Assembly: GCA_002722795.1 (NCBI GenBank)
Contig: PBMY01000019.1
Span: 1-64,000, forward strand
Reading direction: 5' to 3'
Source: Crocinitomicaceae bacterium
GTDB lineage: Bacteria > Bacteroidota > Bacteroidia > Flavobacteriales_D > Sanyastnellaceae
DNA: 64,000 nucleotides
Of the stretch, positions 16,428 through 26,015 are shown in pieces. Under the pieces are notes generated by a model. The model was not told where the DNA came from. It saw only the letters and a program-made list of their open reading frames with translations, and searched no databases. The translations under genes and the position numbers were made by a program. Positions within the stretch are counted from its first letter, which is position 1, and each line of letters begins with the position of its first letter.

Positions 16428-18472
16428 TTTCTGTTATCCTCTACGTTTGAAGATTCCACCATTGCATTTGTAACTGCAATTGATAGACCACCCTGAGCTC
16501 TAGTTACAAGCTGAGTTTGTTCTTCTAAGAAATCAGTTTTCTCTTCAGGCTCAGTAATTTCTTGTGGAGCAATAACCCAAACACCGTTGTCCCCAACAAT
16601 TGGATTAGACATGTTTCCTATTGGGATTGAAAATGCAGAACCAACTACAACTGGCTCAGCACCTGATCCAGAACCAGAAATAGCTGATGTCTTCATGTTA
16701 GCTTTAAATGCTGTTCTAACTGAACCGCCAATGTTGCTAGCAATCTCTTCAAGATTATTTCCATCCATAAGTTCAGCGTATAGTTCAGCTTTCGCCTCCT
16801 TGGTTGCACCCTCAATCATTTTATCTTCTACAGCTTCAAACGAAGGCTCTCCATCCTCTTTGATCAAATCAACAACAGCAACTATATATGTCTTATCTGC
16901 AATAATTGGGTGAGAAATCTCACCTTCTTCTGCTGAGTAAATCCATCCAACTAATTCTCTAGCATCACGGATGCCAGAAAGAGTTTGAGCAGCACGGATA
17001 ACATTTACAGCTTCACTAGTAGTATACCCAGCTTCCTCAGCAGCTGCAACTAGATCCTCCTTGTTTGAGTATTCAATTGCAAATTCGTTAGCTGCGGAAT
17101 ACGCATCTCTCTTAGTTGCCTCAGATGCACCAAGTTGACGAGTGATCATTGCAACCTCAGCTTCTTCAATCTTGTAACGACGATCAAGTACTTCTATTAC
17201 GTGAACACCATATGATGTTTCAACTGAACCAATTGTTCCAATTCTTTTATTGAAGCTGAAATCGTTAAAAGGAGGAACCATTTGGCCTTTAGGGAAGAAG
17301 TCATAAACCCCTCCATTTGACTTAGAACCAGGATCGTCAGAATAACGAGCAGCAAGTCCTCCAAAATCTTGTCCAGACTTGATGATTTTCACTAGACTAT
17401 CAGCCTTTGCGTTAAGTTTTGCCATCTCTTCAGAATCCTTTACGTCTTTAGCTTGAAGTAATATGTGTCTAACGCTTGCAGCAGTATCAGGAACCATAGA
17501 ACGATTTAATACATTTGCAATAATCATTTTGTCACCCTTAGAATAAGGACCTACCATTGAACCAACCTTTACATCAAAGAATGAACTTTCATCAACGCTA
17601 GTTTCTACCTGTGAAGGTCTCAGTGTTGTGATAAGACCGCTTTCATCTGCTTCAGCAAAGGCTTTTTTATCTTCAATGTTTGACCAAGCTTCTTTGATTT
17701 CAGCAAGTTCAGTATTTACCGCATCTAAATCTTCTACAGATGCTCCAACAGGAATCTTAATTAAAGTAACGTCACGTCCTTCACTCTGCTCAAATTCTTT
17801 ATCAGACTTATGTGAATTGTAGTATGCTCTAACATCATTTTCGCTAACATTTACTGCACTATCTGGTATATTCTTGAATAGCTTCACAACGTACTTAAAC
17901 TCTGCTTGACGGTTGCCATTTAGATATTCATACTTTCCTTCAAGAGAGTTAGCATACACACCTCTGTTTACTAGAGCATCAAACTTTTCTCTCTTACGTT
18001 TAGAAACAATTACGTCTTTGTAACGAAGGAAGTTTTGCTGACCTCTTGGAGTAGTTAGCATTTGAGTAAAGTTCTCTACCCAAGTCCTCTTGTTATCTGC
18101 ATTGCTATAGAATGCACGTGACATGTATCCAGAGTCAATATCTCCAAATAGCATCTCTTGATATTCTTTATCACTTACCACGATTCCAGCATTAGAGAAT
18201 TCGTCTGCTAAAACTAAATCAGTAGTCAAATCATTCCACACCTCGTTTGTTAAACCGTCTCCAGTAAATCCTAAACTTCTTCTGTTTTGAACTGCGATTT
18301 GATATTCTTGTCCGCTAATGCTTGAACCATTAACACTTCCTACATTTCTAGCAGCCCCTTGTCCAGTCAATGCAATTACTGCATCAAAGGGAACTAAGAA
18401 TCCAAGCATACCAATTCCAAGAACAACAATCAACAATCCTCGCTGATTGCGAATTTTTTCAATCATAGCCAT
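16424..18472 (-). CDS. ppiD: Membrane-anchored peptidyl-prolyl isomerase, PpiD/SurA-like
   Basis: A 682-residue periplasmic chaperone on one N-terminal membrane helix (about residues 12-35, R-G-L-L-I-V-V-L-G-I-G-M-L-G). A SurA-type N domain follows, then a parvulin rotamase domain at about 335-435 (S-V-R-H-I-L-L start, F-G-G-L-A-A-R-Y-S-D-D-P-G-S and G-V-H-V-I-E-V-L end) and a second, degenerate module in the C-terminal third. It should help fold outer membrane and secreted proteins. It is the last gene of the long ssb-to-ppiD unit, 50 bases after the CNNM gene. Confidence 0.9.
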   Translation of the reverse strand: MAMIEKIRNQRGLLIVVLGIGMLGFLVPFDAVIALTGQGAARNVGSVNGSSISGQEYQIAVQNRRSLGFTGDGLTNEVWNDLTTDLVLADEFSNAGIVVSDKEYQEMLFGDIDSGYMSRAFYSNADNKRTWVENFTQMLTTPRGQQNFLRYKDVIVSKRKREKFDALVNRGVYANSLEGKYEYLNGNRQAEFKYVVKLFKNIPDSAVNVSENDVRAYYNSHKSDKEFEQSEGRDVTLIKIPVGASVEDLDAVNTELAEIKEAWSNIEDKKAFAEADESGLITTLRPSQVETSVDESSFFDVKVGSMVGPYSKGDKMIIANVLNRSMVPDTAASVRHILLQAKDVKDSEEMAKLNAKADSLVKIIKSGQDFGGLAARYSDDPGSKSNGGVYDFFPKGQMVPPFNDFSFNKRIGTIGSVETSYGVHVIEVLDRRYKIEEAEVAMITRQLGASEATKRDAYSAANEFAIEYSNKEDLVAAAEEAGYTTSEAVNVIRAAQTLSGIRDARELVGWIYSAEEGEISHPIIADKTYIVAVVDLIKEDGEPSFEAVEDKMIEGATKEAKAELYAELMDGNNLEEIASNIGGSVRTAFKANMKTSAISGSGSGAEPVVVGSAFSIPIGNMSNPIVGDNGVWVIAPQEITEPEEKTDFLEEQTQLVTRAQGGLSIAVTNAMVESSNVEDNRN

Positions 18473-18522
18473 AGTTACACCTATTAGTAATCAGGTGCGC
18501 GAAGATAAGAAATTCTTCCTAC

Positions 18523-19800
18523 CTATAGTAGTTTCAGTTCGATAAGGTCAATTCTGTTTGTTTCTACCTTCAAAATTTTTATGTGGTAGTTATCAATATT
18601 GAATTCTTTCCCTTCCTCTGGAATCAGCGCTTCGTTATCTAGAATCATACCTCCAAGAGTCTCATAAGCGTCGTCTGTAGGAAGCTCAATTCCTAGTTTT
18701 TCATTCAGATATTCAACTTCGTGTCTTGCCGATAAAAGCCAGTGTTTATTGCCTAATTCCTGTTCTATTAGGTCTTCAACATCATGCTCGTCTTCAATTT
18801 CTCCAAGCAGTTCTTCTACGATGTCTTCCATAGTTAGAATTCCAGCCGTACCTCCAAACTCATCAAGGACAACTGCAAGATGTCTTCGACGTCTCATAAA
18901 CTGTTTTAAAAGTTCGTCTCCAGCCATAGGTTCAGGAATAAAAAATGTGGGAAGAAGTACTTCACTTATGTTTTCAGGCAGTTTAAAGAGGTCTTTAACG
19001 TGGATATAACCAGTTATTTTGTCTATATCCTCATTGAAAATGACGATTTTTGAAAGACCGCTACTATTGAATAGTTCTTTTAACTCTGATATTCTTGTAG
19101 CGTTTGATACCGCTACAACTTCATTACGCGGAACCATGCAATCACGAGCTCTGATATTGCCAAGTTCAAGTGCGTTTTGCATGATTTTGAGTTCGTGCTC
19201 AAGCTCACCGTCTGGTTCAATCTTAGCACTCATGCTCTCTAAATAGTGGTTGAGATCTGTAGCTCCGAATTCAGTTGATTTTATATCAGTTCCACCCTTG
19301 CTAAAAGGAAATAGGAATAATTTACTTAGGCCAACAATAATCATTGCTGGTAGAGCTAAAACACTAACTATGACAGCAAGAATCCCACTTAATCTGTTAA
19401 GCCATCTATTTGGTGATAAAAGAAAAAGGGATTTGGGAATGAATTCAGCTGTAATCAGGACAACTATTGTTGTTGCTAAAGTTTGGACCAAAAGAGCAGT
19501 GATGGGTGAAGCTGAGGAATTCCAATCAACAGCATTAAATATTGCCTGGCTTATAAGTTCTCCTGATTCTATTCCGCATAGTACAAGAGCAAGATTATTT
19601 CCAACTAGCATACATGCTATAAAAAGCTGCGGTCTATGGAAAAAAGATGCAACTAATTTCCCGCTTAAACTTTCAGTCGAATCCATTTCAACTTGAAGAC
19701 GATTTGCAGAAACAAAGGCCATTTCCATTCCTGAAAAGAAACCAGATGCCACTAATGAAGCAGCTATTATTAAGAGCGTACTAGAGGCGTCAGGGTCCAT
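18523..19800 (-). CDS. CNNM/CorC-type transport protein (DUF21-CBS-CorC)
   Basis: A 425-residue membrane protein with an N-terminal DUF21 region of three or four helices (about residues 5-175), a CBS pair (about 210-330, with R-D-C-M-V-P-R-N-E and V-V-L-D-E-F-G-G-T-A-G) and a C-terminal CorC/HlyC domain (about 345-425). Family members are magnesium or cobalt exporters in other bacteria. It is a paralogue of GldE, which lies 5 kb upstream in the same transcription unit. Its ATG overlaps the stop of the small gene before it by one base. Confidence 0.88.
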   Translation of the reverse strand: MDPDASSTLLIIAASLVASGFFSGMEMAFVSANRLQVEMDSTESLSGKLVASFFHRPQLFIACMLVGNNLALVLCGIESGELISQAIFNAVDWNSSASPITALLVQTLATTIVVLITAEFIPKSLFLLSPNRWLNRLSGILAVIVSVLALPAMIIVGLSKLFLFPFSKGGTDIKSTEFGATDLNHYLESMSAKIEPDGELEHELKIMQNALELGNIRARDCMVPRNEVVAVSNATRISELKELFNSSGLSKIVIFNEDIDKITGYIHVKDLFKLPENISEVLLPTFFIPEPMAGDELLKQFMRRRRHLAVVLDEFGGTAGILTMEDIVEELLGEIEDEHDVEDLIEQELGNKHWLLSARHEVEYLNEKLGIELPTDDAYETLGGMILDNEALIPEEGKEFNIDNYHIKILKVETNRIDLIELKLL

Positions 19801-20015
19801 TATTTACCTAAATCTCGTTCGAGGCGTTTTCTAAATATACGACGAATTGTATACCAAATACCCGCAAGAGATGGGATAAGAGGTAGGAATTTATTGTCCT
19901 CAAAACCCTCTGTGTAGATAATCCACACTGTTCCACAGACAGTTATTATCGTTACAAAAAGCCAAAACTTTTCAGCAGCTTTAGTAACCTTCAAAATTCT
20001 TTCTTGATCCATCAT
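19800..20015 (-). CDS. Small membrane protein between lptC and the CNNM gene
   Basis: A 71-residue protein with a hydrophobic stretch at about 17-34, a second weaker one near 43-56 and a basic tail (R-R-I-F-R-K-R-L-E-R). I do not know a name for it. It overlaps both neighbours at start and stop (by 4 bases and 1 base), which is good evidence that it is translated. A role next to LptC and a CNNM transporter would be envelope related, but this is inference. Confidence 0.65.
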   Translation of the reverse strand: MMDQERILKVTKAAEKFWLFVTIITVCGTVWIIYTEGFEDNKFLPLIPSLAGIWYTIRRIFRKRLERDLGK

Positions 20016-20554
20016 GGTAATTCAAATGCCCCTGTAGGATTTAGGATTCGGTAATTTTCAAATTTGCTATCAGCTTCTAGCCCGTTTCCCTGAAGAGTTC
20101 CAGTTTTTGTTTCTATACTAACAGGTCGATTTGTGTGCACTCTATTTGAGTCATTAGACCAAACAAGGTATTCAGTGTTCAACTTTTCTCCCTCTTGATT
20201 TATAAGTTCAACATCATCGTAAGCCACTAGGTGCCCTAAGTCGGAATTGTATGTGCCTCTTCCACCACTTAGAACAGCTTCATGAACTTCTCTATCACCT
20301 TCGATGTAAAGAATGAATCCGTCACTAACTCTCCAAACCTCAGTTGATGAACCATCACTTTTCCACCTTTCAAGTCTCCCAGCATGCAAGACGTTTTTGA
20401 TTTGGCCTTTTTCAGAATATTGAAAAGTCCCTCCTTTTATTACTTGGAGAGCACTTTCCTCAAGTTCAGCAGATAGTACTTTTCCCGATTCTACAACACC
20501 ACAAGAAAACGCAGTGCTGAGTATTAGAAAAATAGAAAAAGCTCGAATACTCAT
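20012..20554 (-). CDS. lptC: LptC-like LPS export protein, lipoprotein form
   Basis: A 180-residue protein with a signal peptide and lipobox-like T-A-F-S-C (Cys18), followed by a repetitive beta domain of the OstA/LptC jellyroll kind (G-R-G-T-Y-N-S, L-V-A-Y-D-D-V, L-V-W-S-N-D-S-N-R-V motifs spaced by about 20 residues). LptC passes lipopolysaccharide from the LptBFG transporter toward LptA. Lipid anchoring instead of a membrane helix is common in this phylum. The position between a TPR protein and a CNNM protein matches other flavobacteria. Confidence 0.85.
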   Translation of the reverse strand: MSIRAFSIFLILSTAFSCGVVESGKVLSAELEESALQVIKGGTFQYSEKGQIKNVLHAGRLERWKSDGSSTEVWRVSDGFILYIEGDREVHEAVLSGGRGTYNSDLGHLVAYDDVELINQEGEKLNTEYLVWSNDSNRVHTNRPVSIETKTGTLQGNGLEADSKFENYRILNPTGAFELP

Positions 20555-21949
20555 TTATCTAACTCTGATAGTAGTAGTCTCGCCGGAACATGGGCAAGAA
20601 CCAGACTCTTTTATTGTGAAGATTGATCCAGCATTAAGACCCAATGCAAAGACATCGTCAATTGTTGGGAATTGTTTGGCCATGTTTGACATTTTCTTCT
20701 CAGCAGTAGTAGCTAAATCAGCATCCATTCGTTTAGCCTTTGCATAGTAGTCATGAGCAACCCAATAAACAGCTCTACTTCCAATTGCTCCATCATCACA
20801 AGCTTTTGAAGAGCCTGCAATTGCATCACCAATTAACATGTAAGCTTCAGCATTGCCGGCATCAATCGCTAGAACTTGACGTGCGTACCTCTTTGCAGTG
20901 CTTGGACGTTTTAGAGCTGACGCAATTTGGCCTGTCTTAAGTAGGTACGACAACTGATCTGAACAACCATCGCAGCGCATAACTGCTTCTTCCATGTACT
21001 TAAAGCTCTCAGTGAAATTAGACTGCTTAGCGTAACCCATTCCTATAGCATATGCTGCTTCAGCTGAAGGTTCAACTTCGTAAACAGTTGTTGAAACTGG
21101 AAGGAAAAGGTCGTTATCAGTACAATCTCTATTGACAAGAAGACTTAAAACTTTCCTTTTTAATTCAAGATCATCTGGATTTGCAATTATCCTAGAATGT
21201 AAGACAGAAACCATGTCTTCACAATTTGCAATTTTGTTGAAGTTTTTCTGAATATTAGATATAGCGCTTTCGTAATTCTTTAAAAGCTTTGCATTTTCTG
21301 AATTAGTATTCATTGCTATCTCAGCATACTCCATCAAAATTAAGTAATCAGTAAGAAGTTGAGCCTTCATTATTTCCCCTTCTTGCTTATCTACTTCATT
21401 GATTTTCTTCATAGTCTTTAAGCCAGTACTGTAATACTTCATTAATACAGTTGCAGTGCTCTCACCTTTAAGACATTCAATACATTCTTTCAACATATTA
21501 TACGCCTCTTCAGGTTGGTCTTTAAAATATTTTTCAAAGTCTGCAGCTTTTCTTCCAAGTACATGGCATCTGTTGTTTGGCTTTTTCTTAGTTGCAGGGT
21601 AAAGCTGCATTCTCATGTCATAAACCCACATTAGACTATCTACAAGCACTGCTGAACGCGCCTCGTCACCCTCCTTTTGTGCGGCTTTAATTTCAGCCTT
21701 AATGAATGTAGCGCCGTCTGCATACAGGTTTTCCTGGACAGTTTCAGGACATAAAGCACATGCCTTTTCCCACTGTTGGTATGCTTCGCGGTAATTCTTT
21801 TGCTTTTTGTAACTCTTATATACACTTAATGATTCCTTACATAACGTTTGTTGTTCAGGGGTAATTCCATATTTGCTGTCATTTTGAGCTAAGCCCAAAA
21901 TAGGGATTGAGATAATAAGAGAAAGTGTGATGTACTTACTGATATTCAT
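20555..21949 (-). CDS. Exported TPR-repeat protein
   Basis: A 464-residue protein with a signal peptide ending G-L-A before Gln (Gln22 would be the first mature residue), then helix pairs typical of TPR or Sel1-like repeats. One early unit is K-N-Y-R-E-A-Y-Q-Q-W-E-K-A; later units span about 270-400. Cysteines recur in C-x-x-C patterns (C-A-L-C, C-I-E-C, C-D-G-C, C-P-C-S), suggesting disulfides in the periplasm. It follows an outer membrane protein gene by 15 bases and abuts lptC. Orthologues hold the same place in flavobacteria; the exact function is not known to me. Confidence 0.75.
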   Translation of the reverse strand: MNISKYITLSLIISIPILGLAQNDSKYGITPEQQTLCKESLSVYKSYKKQKNYREAYQQWEKACALCPETVQENLYADGATFIKAEIKAAQKEGDEARSAVLVDSLMWVYDMRMQLYPATKKKPNNRCHVLGRKAADFEKYFKDQPEEAYNMLKECIECLKGESTATVLMKYYSTGLKTMKKINEVDKQEGEIMKAQLLTDYLILMEYAEIAMNTNSENAKLLKNYESAISNIQKNFNKIANCEDMVSVLHSRIIANPDDLELKRKVLSLLVNRDCTDNDLFLPVSTTVYEVEPSAEAAYAIGMGYAKQSNFTESFKYMEEAVMRCDGCSDQLSYLLKTGQIASALKRPSTAKRYARQVLAIDAGNAEAYMLIGDAIAGSSKACDDGAIGSRAVYWVAHDYYAKAKRMDADLATTAEKKMSNMAKQFPTIDDVFALGLNAGSIFTIKESGSCPCSGETTTIRVR

Positions 21950-21964
21950 TTTCTTGCTGTTTTA

Positions 21965-23410
21965 TCAATCATAAAGTTTTGGCATAAGCCAAAGGTTTTT
22001 AATAAACGGAGCTAAAGACACTCCAAGTTGTACGTTAAAAATAGACTCTTCTAATGAATTATCTAAAACTGTGCCATCTAGACTTCGCTTTCCGTAACTA
22101 ACGCCAAAATGTATGCTACTATTGGATCTTGACCCTTCAAGTGGCATTGTAAATCCTGTTGAGGCTCTCCAGCTTTGAAGCTGCTCGAAATTGCCGGAGG
22201 AAACTTCATAGTTTAAAGGGTAATTATCAAGAGCAAAACCCACCTTATAAGTTGTCTTTGCAAAGACGTTTTTTCTAGAACCTTTAAGTCCAGGCTTTAA
22301 GCTTATTCCTGAAGAAATTCTACATGCATCTGCCCAAGAAGCATTTCCATCTAGCATATAATCATTAGTTCCTTGACTAGTTGATGTCCAATTTTCTTTC
22401 ATCAAATCTACTCCTAATAGAATTCTTCTTCCGCTTCTAGAATCAAACGAAATTGCTGCACCTGCAGTCCATCTCGATGGGATTTGACCTTCAAAAACAT
22501 CAGACTTATAAAACGCAGTGTCAACAACAGATTCAACACTATTTAAAAGCACTACAGTTTCGATAATTTTTTCAAAATCTGTATTCAGCTTTGATGGTGT
22601 TGAATACGTCCCTCCAAGGAAGATTGAAGACGATCTCTTAAAGTTCTTTTGATCGTCGTATTTAGTCCCTAAAAGCTGATGTATTTGTAGACCAAACAAT
22701 CCCCCCATAGCTCTATGTCTCATGCTAGTACTAGTCCTGTTGTCCAAATATGTAAGATCTTGAATATCCAGTCTTTCTTGTTGAACAATCTCTCCAAAAA
22801 GATAGTTTACTTGACCACCTATTTGTAGGTTGAAGGTGTTTACTAGTACAGAATCGCTATCACCAACTTCTATCCACTTCTTACCTTTAAAACCTCTTGC
22901 GAATCCTACATAACTTCTAGCTGTTCCGCCAGACCCTCTGTAGCTTTCGATTATATCGCCAACAAGTTCATTTTCGTATGATCTAATGAGATTATACCCC
23001 TTAGTTGAATGAGGAATTACACCAAACATGAAAGCAGACTTACCACTTGGTTTTTTTATAATCATATTGATTGCTCCAAGATTACCTGTAAATGCTGTTG
23101 TGCTAGAATCACCCTCAGTCATTAGGTTTCTAGAGCTGTAAACTGAAGATTGGAATAACGTGGTGTTACATCCAGCAGCAGATGCCGGCTGATTTGGGTT
23201 TATCACATTTTTATCCATCATTGGAGAACTAAGTCCACCCATTAATTGTTGTGGTAATGTGTTTGCAGGAAGTGTAATTCCTAGACCAAACCTAGACCAT
23301 GGAGAAGGGTCAGATTCTTGCGCGTAATTTTGATTAAAGCTGAAAACACAGATTGTAACTATGATTACAGCTTTGAGGTTAAATATTTTTGATGGATTGT
23401 AATAAAGCAT
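21965..23410 (-). CDS. Outer membrane beta-barrel protein
   Basis: A 481-residue protein with a signal peptide (cleavage after N-Y-A, before Gln31) and alternating hydrophobic strands through to a C-terminal aromatic-containing strand, as in FadL/PorV-like barrels. The mature N-terminus carries S-P-W-S-R-F-G-L-G, a motif I associate with a Bacteroidota barrel family found next to coaX. The ATG lies inside the coaX 3' end (32-base overlap), so the start is a little uncertain, but the signal peptide needs it. Possible roles are hydrophobic solute uptake or LPS handling. Confidence 0.72.
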   Translation of the reverse strand: MLYYNPSKIFNLKAVIIVTICVFSFNQNYAQESDPSPWSRFGLGITLPANTLPQQLMGGLSSPMMDKNVINPNQPASAAGCNTTLFQSSVYSSRNLMTEGDSSTTAFTGNLGAINMIIKKPSGKSAFMFGVIPHSTKGYNLIRSYENELVGDIIESYRGSGGTARSYVGFARGFKGKKWIEVGDSDSVLVNTFNLQIGGQVNYLFGEIVQQERLDIQDLTYLDNRTSTSMRHRAMGGLFGLQIHQLLGTKYDDQKNFKRSSSIFLGGTYSTPSKLNTDFEKIIETVVLLNSVESVVDTAFYKSDVFEGQIPSRWTAGAAISFDSRSGRRILLGVDLMKENWTSTSQGTNDYMLDGNASWADACRISSGISLKPGLKGSRKNVFAKTTYKVGFALDNYPLNYEVSSGNFEQLQSWRASTGFTMPLEGSRSNSSIHFGVSYGKRSLDGTVLDNSLEESIFNVQLGVSLAPFIKNLWLMPKLYD

Positions 23411-24131
23411 AGTACCCCTTTAGGGTCAGATTAGAATCGGCAAATTTCGGGGTTACAGATCCTAGTTCCAAGTTAGAACTGCCACCTCCTGTTAAAATTA
23501 TTCCAATGGTTGGAAATTCATGCTTCAGAGTTGTCCATCTACCTACGATTTCACTCACTACTCCACAGGCAGCACCCTTTTCTAAAGAATCTTCTGTGCT
23601 AAGCCCCCTAGTTTCTCCAGTTATGTTTTCTGCATCAAAACTGAATTCCAAATGTGGTAATGCGTGAGTTTCAGAATTCATGACGTTGAGTCTCGATTGA
23701 ATCCCAGGCGAAATACTACCACCATGGTGTACTCCTTCTACAATAAGATCAGCGGTTACACATGTACCAACATCTACAACTAACCATGCGGGATTTAACC
23801 TCATATAATCGTCGACTCCTTGTTGTACGGCATACGAATTAGCAACCCTGTCTGTTCCAAGTGATTCGGGATTGTAAACCTGTGTTACAAGAGGATGTCC
23901 ATCGCCATATTTAAATACAAAGAGATCACCTCCTGATAGATCGTAAAACGCAGATTCTTCCTCATCAGACCAATGACCACTTCCAGTTAACATAATTTTT
24001 TCTGGTGCCTCTTTTGGCACTGAGTCAAAACTAAAATCTTCAAAGCTCACCCTTGAAACAATTTTACCCTCTTCAAAAACACCCACTTTCCAAAGAGTAT
24101 TGCCCTTTTCTACAATCCAAGTTACTCCCAT
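23379..24131 (-). CDS. coaX: Type III pantothenate kinase
   Basis: A 250-residue enzyme for the first step of coenzyme A synthesis. The ASKHA-fold motifs are present: G-N-T-L-W-K near residue 10, V-D-V-G-T-C-V-T-A-D near the middle, and H-H-G-G-S-I-S-P-G-I-Q-S-R with the following M-N-S-E-T-H-A-L-P. The first motif has Glu8 where CoaX proteins nearly always have Asp (usually D-x-G-N-T). The gene overlaps gldD by 10 bases and the next barrel gene by 32 bases. Confidence 0.88.
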   Translation of the reverse strand: MGVTWIVEKGNTLWKVGVFEEGKIVSRVSFEDFSFDSVPKEAPEKIMLTGSGHWSDEEESAFYDLSGGDLFVFKYGDGHPLVTQVYNPESLGTDRVANSYAVQQGVDDYMRLNPAWLVVDVGTCVTADLIVEGVHHGGSISPGIQSRLNVMNSETHALPHLEFSFDAENITGETRGLSTEDSLEKGAACGVVSEIVGRWTTLKHEFPTIGIILTGGGSSNLELGSVTPKFADSNLTLKGYYALLQSIKNI

Positions 24132-24697
24132 GATATTGACTTCATTATATGTTCAACATCATGCAATAGCCGATTAACTACAGGCGCAGTACTATCTGCA
24201 TTTGGTGCGTGGTTAAAATAAAGAGAACCTCGTAGGAAATGGTTAGAGCTGTCTGTCACAAAAAACTGAATGGGAGTAGCAACAGGTCCTCCAATATGGT
24301 ATAAAACACCATTGAGACCCTTTTCGTCTTCGGCGACCCTAATTCTTCTTATTCCATTTGACTTCATGTCATGCGAGAATACCATTTCTTGTGCCTCTTC
24401 CATCAAGTCAACAAGATTATTTCTGACATCTACTTGAGTGCAATAAAGTCTAGCGTTGAATTGATTAAATCTAAAATTGAACCAACAGGCATCTCCACTT
24501 TTTTCATTATTTACGATCTCTACGATAGAATATTCTGGCTTCTCAAGACTAAGTCCGCAATCAATTTCAACAGATCTATATGATTCAGAAGGAAGAGCTA
24601 TTCTATAAAATCCCTCCGGTTTTGGAATTGGAGGATTTCCACAGCTGAAAATTGATACTATAAAACAGATAACTGCTATGTGAATCCATTTTATCAC
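24122..24697 (-). CDS. gldD: Gliding motility lipoprotein GldD
   Basis: A 191-residue lipoprotein (lipobox I-F-S-C, Cys19) that matches GldD in layout: P-K-P-E-G-F-Y-R-I-A-L-P after the Cys, a C-W-F-N-F-R-F-N segment, and the C-terminal P-I-Q-F-F-V-T-D-S with H-F-L-R-G-S-L-Y-F-N-H-A-P-N. GldD is needed for flavobacterial gliding and T9SS function. It overlaps gldE by 4 bases; ssb-gldE-gldD is the usual gene order. Confidence 0.93.
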   Translation of the reverse strand: MIKWIHIAVICFIVSIFSCGNPPIPKPEGFYRIALPSESYRSVEIDCGLSLEKPEYSIVEIVNNEKSGDACWFNFRFNQFNARLYCTQVDVRNNLVDLMEEAQEMVFSHDMKSNGIRRIRVAEDEKGLNGVLYHIGGPVATPIQFFVTDSSNHFLRGSLYFNHAPNADSTAPVVNRLLHDVEHIMKSISWE

Positions 24698-26007
24698 TCT
24701 TCTGACTTTTGGGTTAAGACTTCAATTTTTACTCTGTCGATTTTTCTATTATCACCAGCGTCAACCATTAATCGTATATTCTTAAAAGTAATATGCTCTC
24801 CTTTATGAGGAATTTTCCCTGCTTGTTCCATCATGAATCCTCCAATAGTATCACTTTCACCTTTGGATTCTTCCCAAGGTCCCTCGTCAATTTCTAGCAC
24901 TCTGTAAAAATCAATTAAAGCTGTTTTGGCCTCCATGACAAAGGTGTTTTCGTCAAGCTGAGAATAACTCATCTCTTCAACATCAAATTCGTCTGTAATG
25001 TCACCTACAATTTCTTCCAATACATCCTCTAGGGTAATAAGACCACTAGTACCTCCATATTCATCAACTACAAGCGCCATATGAACCTTTCTCTCTTGAA
25101 ACTCTCTCAAAAGATCATCGATTTTCATATTTTCTGTAATGAAGTAGGGTTCTCTTAAGAGTGAAGTCCAAACTGCAGTCTCCAACTCTAATAGCGGGAT
25201 TAGATCTTTTATGTGTAGTACACCGACAACTTCATCCATTGACCCTTTATGAATGGGAATTCTAGAAAATCCGCTAGCTACAACTGCTGATCTTAGAACT
25301 AGCCACGGCTCCTCTAATGAAAAAGCCACAACGTCTGTTCTTGGCGTCATAATTTGTTTAGCATCCTTGTCACCAAACTTTACAATCCTTTCTAAAATTT
25401 CTTTCTCTTCAACCGATCTATTTACATTGTCAGTGAGTTCAACCGCCTTTGAAAGATCGTCAACTGAAAGCTCGCCAGCATACTTAGCAATCCTTTTGTC
25501 TAAACGTTGTCCAATTGATACAAGGGGCATCCAAAGTGGCTTAAATATTCTCTGAAGTACTACAAGTGGACCAGCCATAAATCTACTTACTCTAAGATTA
25601 TGTGAGTTAGCGTAAAGTTTAGGAATGACCTCACCAAATAATACTATTAGTAGAGTCACCCCTGCTATGTGAATGGCTACGCTTACAAAATTAGGTAGTG
25701 TATTAGATGGGAAAATTTCTTCAGCTTTAACTGTAGCAATTAGAACAATCGCAATATTTATGAGATTGTTAAGTACTAAAATTGTTGCTAACAGATTTCT
25801 AGGGCCTTCTTTTTCATGTGGCTCCCTTAAAAGTTTTAAAACAAGATTTGAGGATCTCCTAGAATCTGAATCTAATTCGTCAAGATCTTTTGGTTTTAAT
25901 GAAAAGAAAGCAACTTCTGACCCTGAGATAAGAGCACTGCAAAGGAGAAGGAGAGCTACTAATCCAAGTGAAAATATGTCATTAATAAGAAGAGGGTCAG
26001 GGTCCAT
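24694..26007 (-). CDS. gldE: Gliding motility-associated protein GldE (CNNM family)
   Basis: A 437-residue protein with DUF21 membrane helices (about residues 10-150), a CBS pair (about 215-335, with A-L-V-V-D-E-Y-G-G-T-S-G) and a CorC/HlyC C-terminal domain. The same architecture occurs at 18523-19800; this copy is called GldE because it sits between ssb and gldD. GldE supports GldD function in Flavobacterium. Both paralogues begin M-D-P-D. Confidence 0.9.
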   Translation of the reverse strand: MDPDPLLINDIFSLGLVALLLLCSALISGSEVAFFSLKPKDLDELDSDSRRSSNLVLKLLREPHEKEGPRNLLATILVLNNLINIAIVLIATVKAEEIFPSNTLPNFVSVAIHIAGVTLLIVLFGEVIPKLYANSHNLRVSRFMAGPLVVLQRIFKPLWMPLVSIGQRLDKRIAKYAGELSVDDLSKAVELTDNVNRSVEEKEILERIVKFGDKDAKQIMTPRTDVVAFSLEEPWLVLRSAVVASGFSRIPIHKGSMDEVVGVLHIKDLIPLLELETAVWTSLLREPYFITENMKIDDLLREFQERKVHMALVVDEYGGTSGLITLEDVLEEIVGDITDEFDVEEMSYSQLDENTFVMEAKTALIDFYRVLEIDEGPWEESKGESDTIGGFMMEQAGKIPHKGEHITFKNIRLMVDAGDNRKIDRVKIEVLTQKSEE

Positions 26008-26015
26008 TCTTTAAT

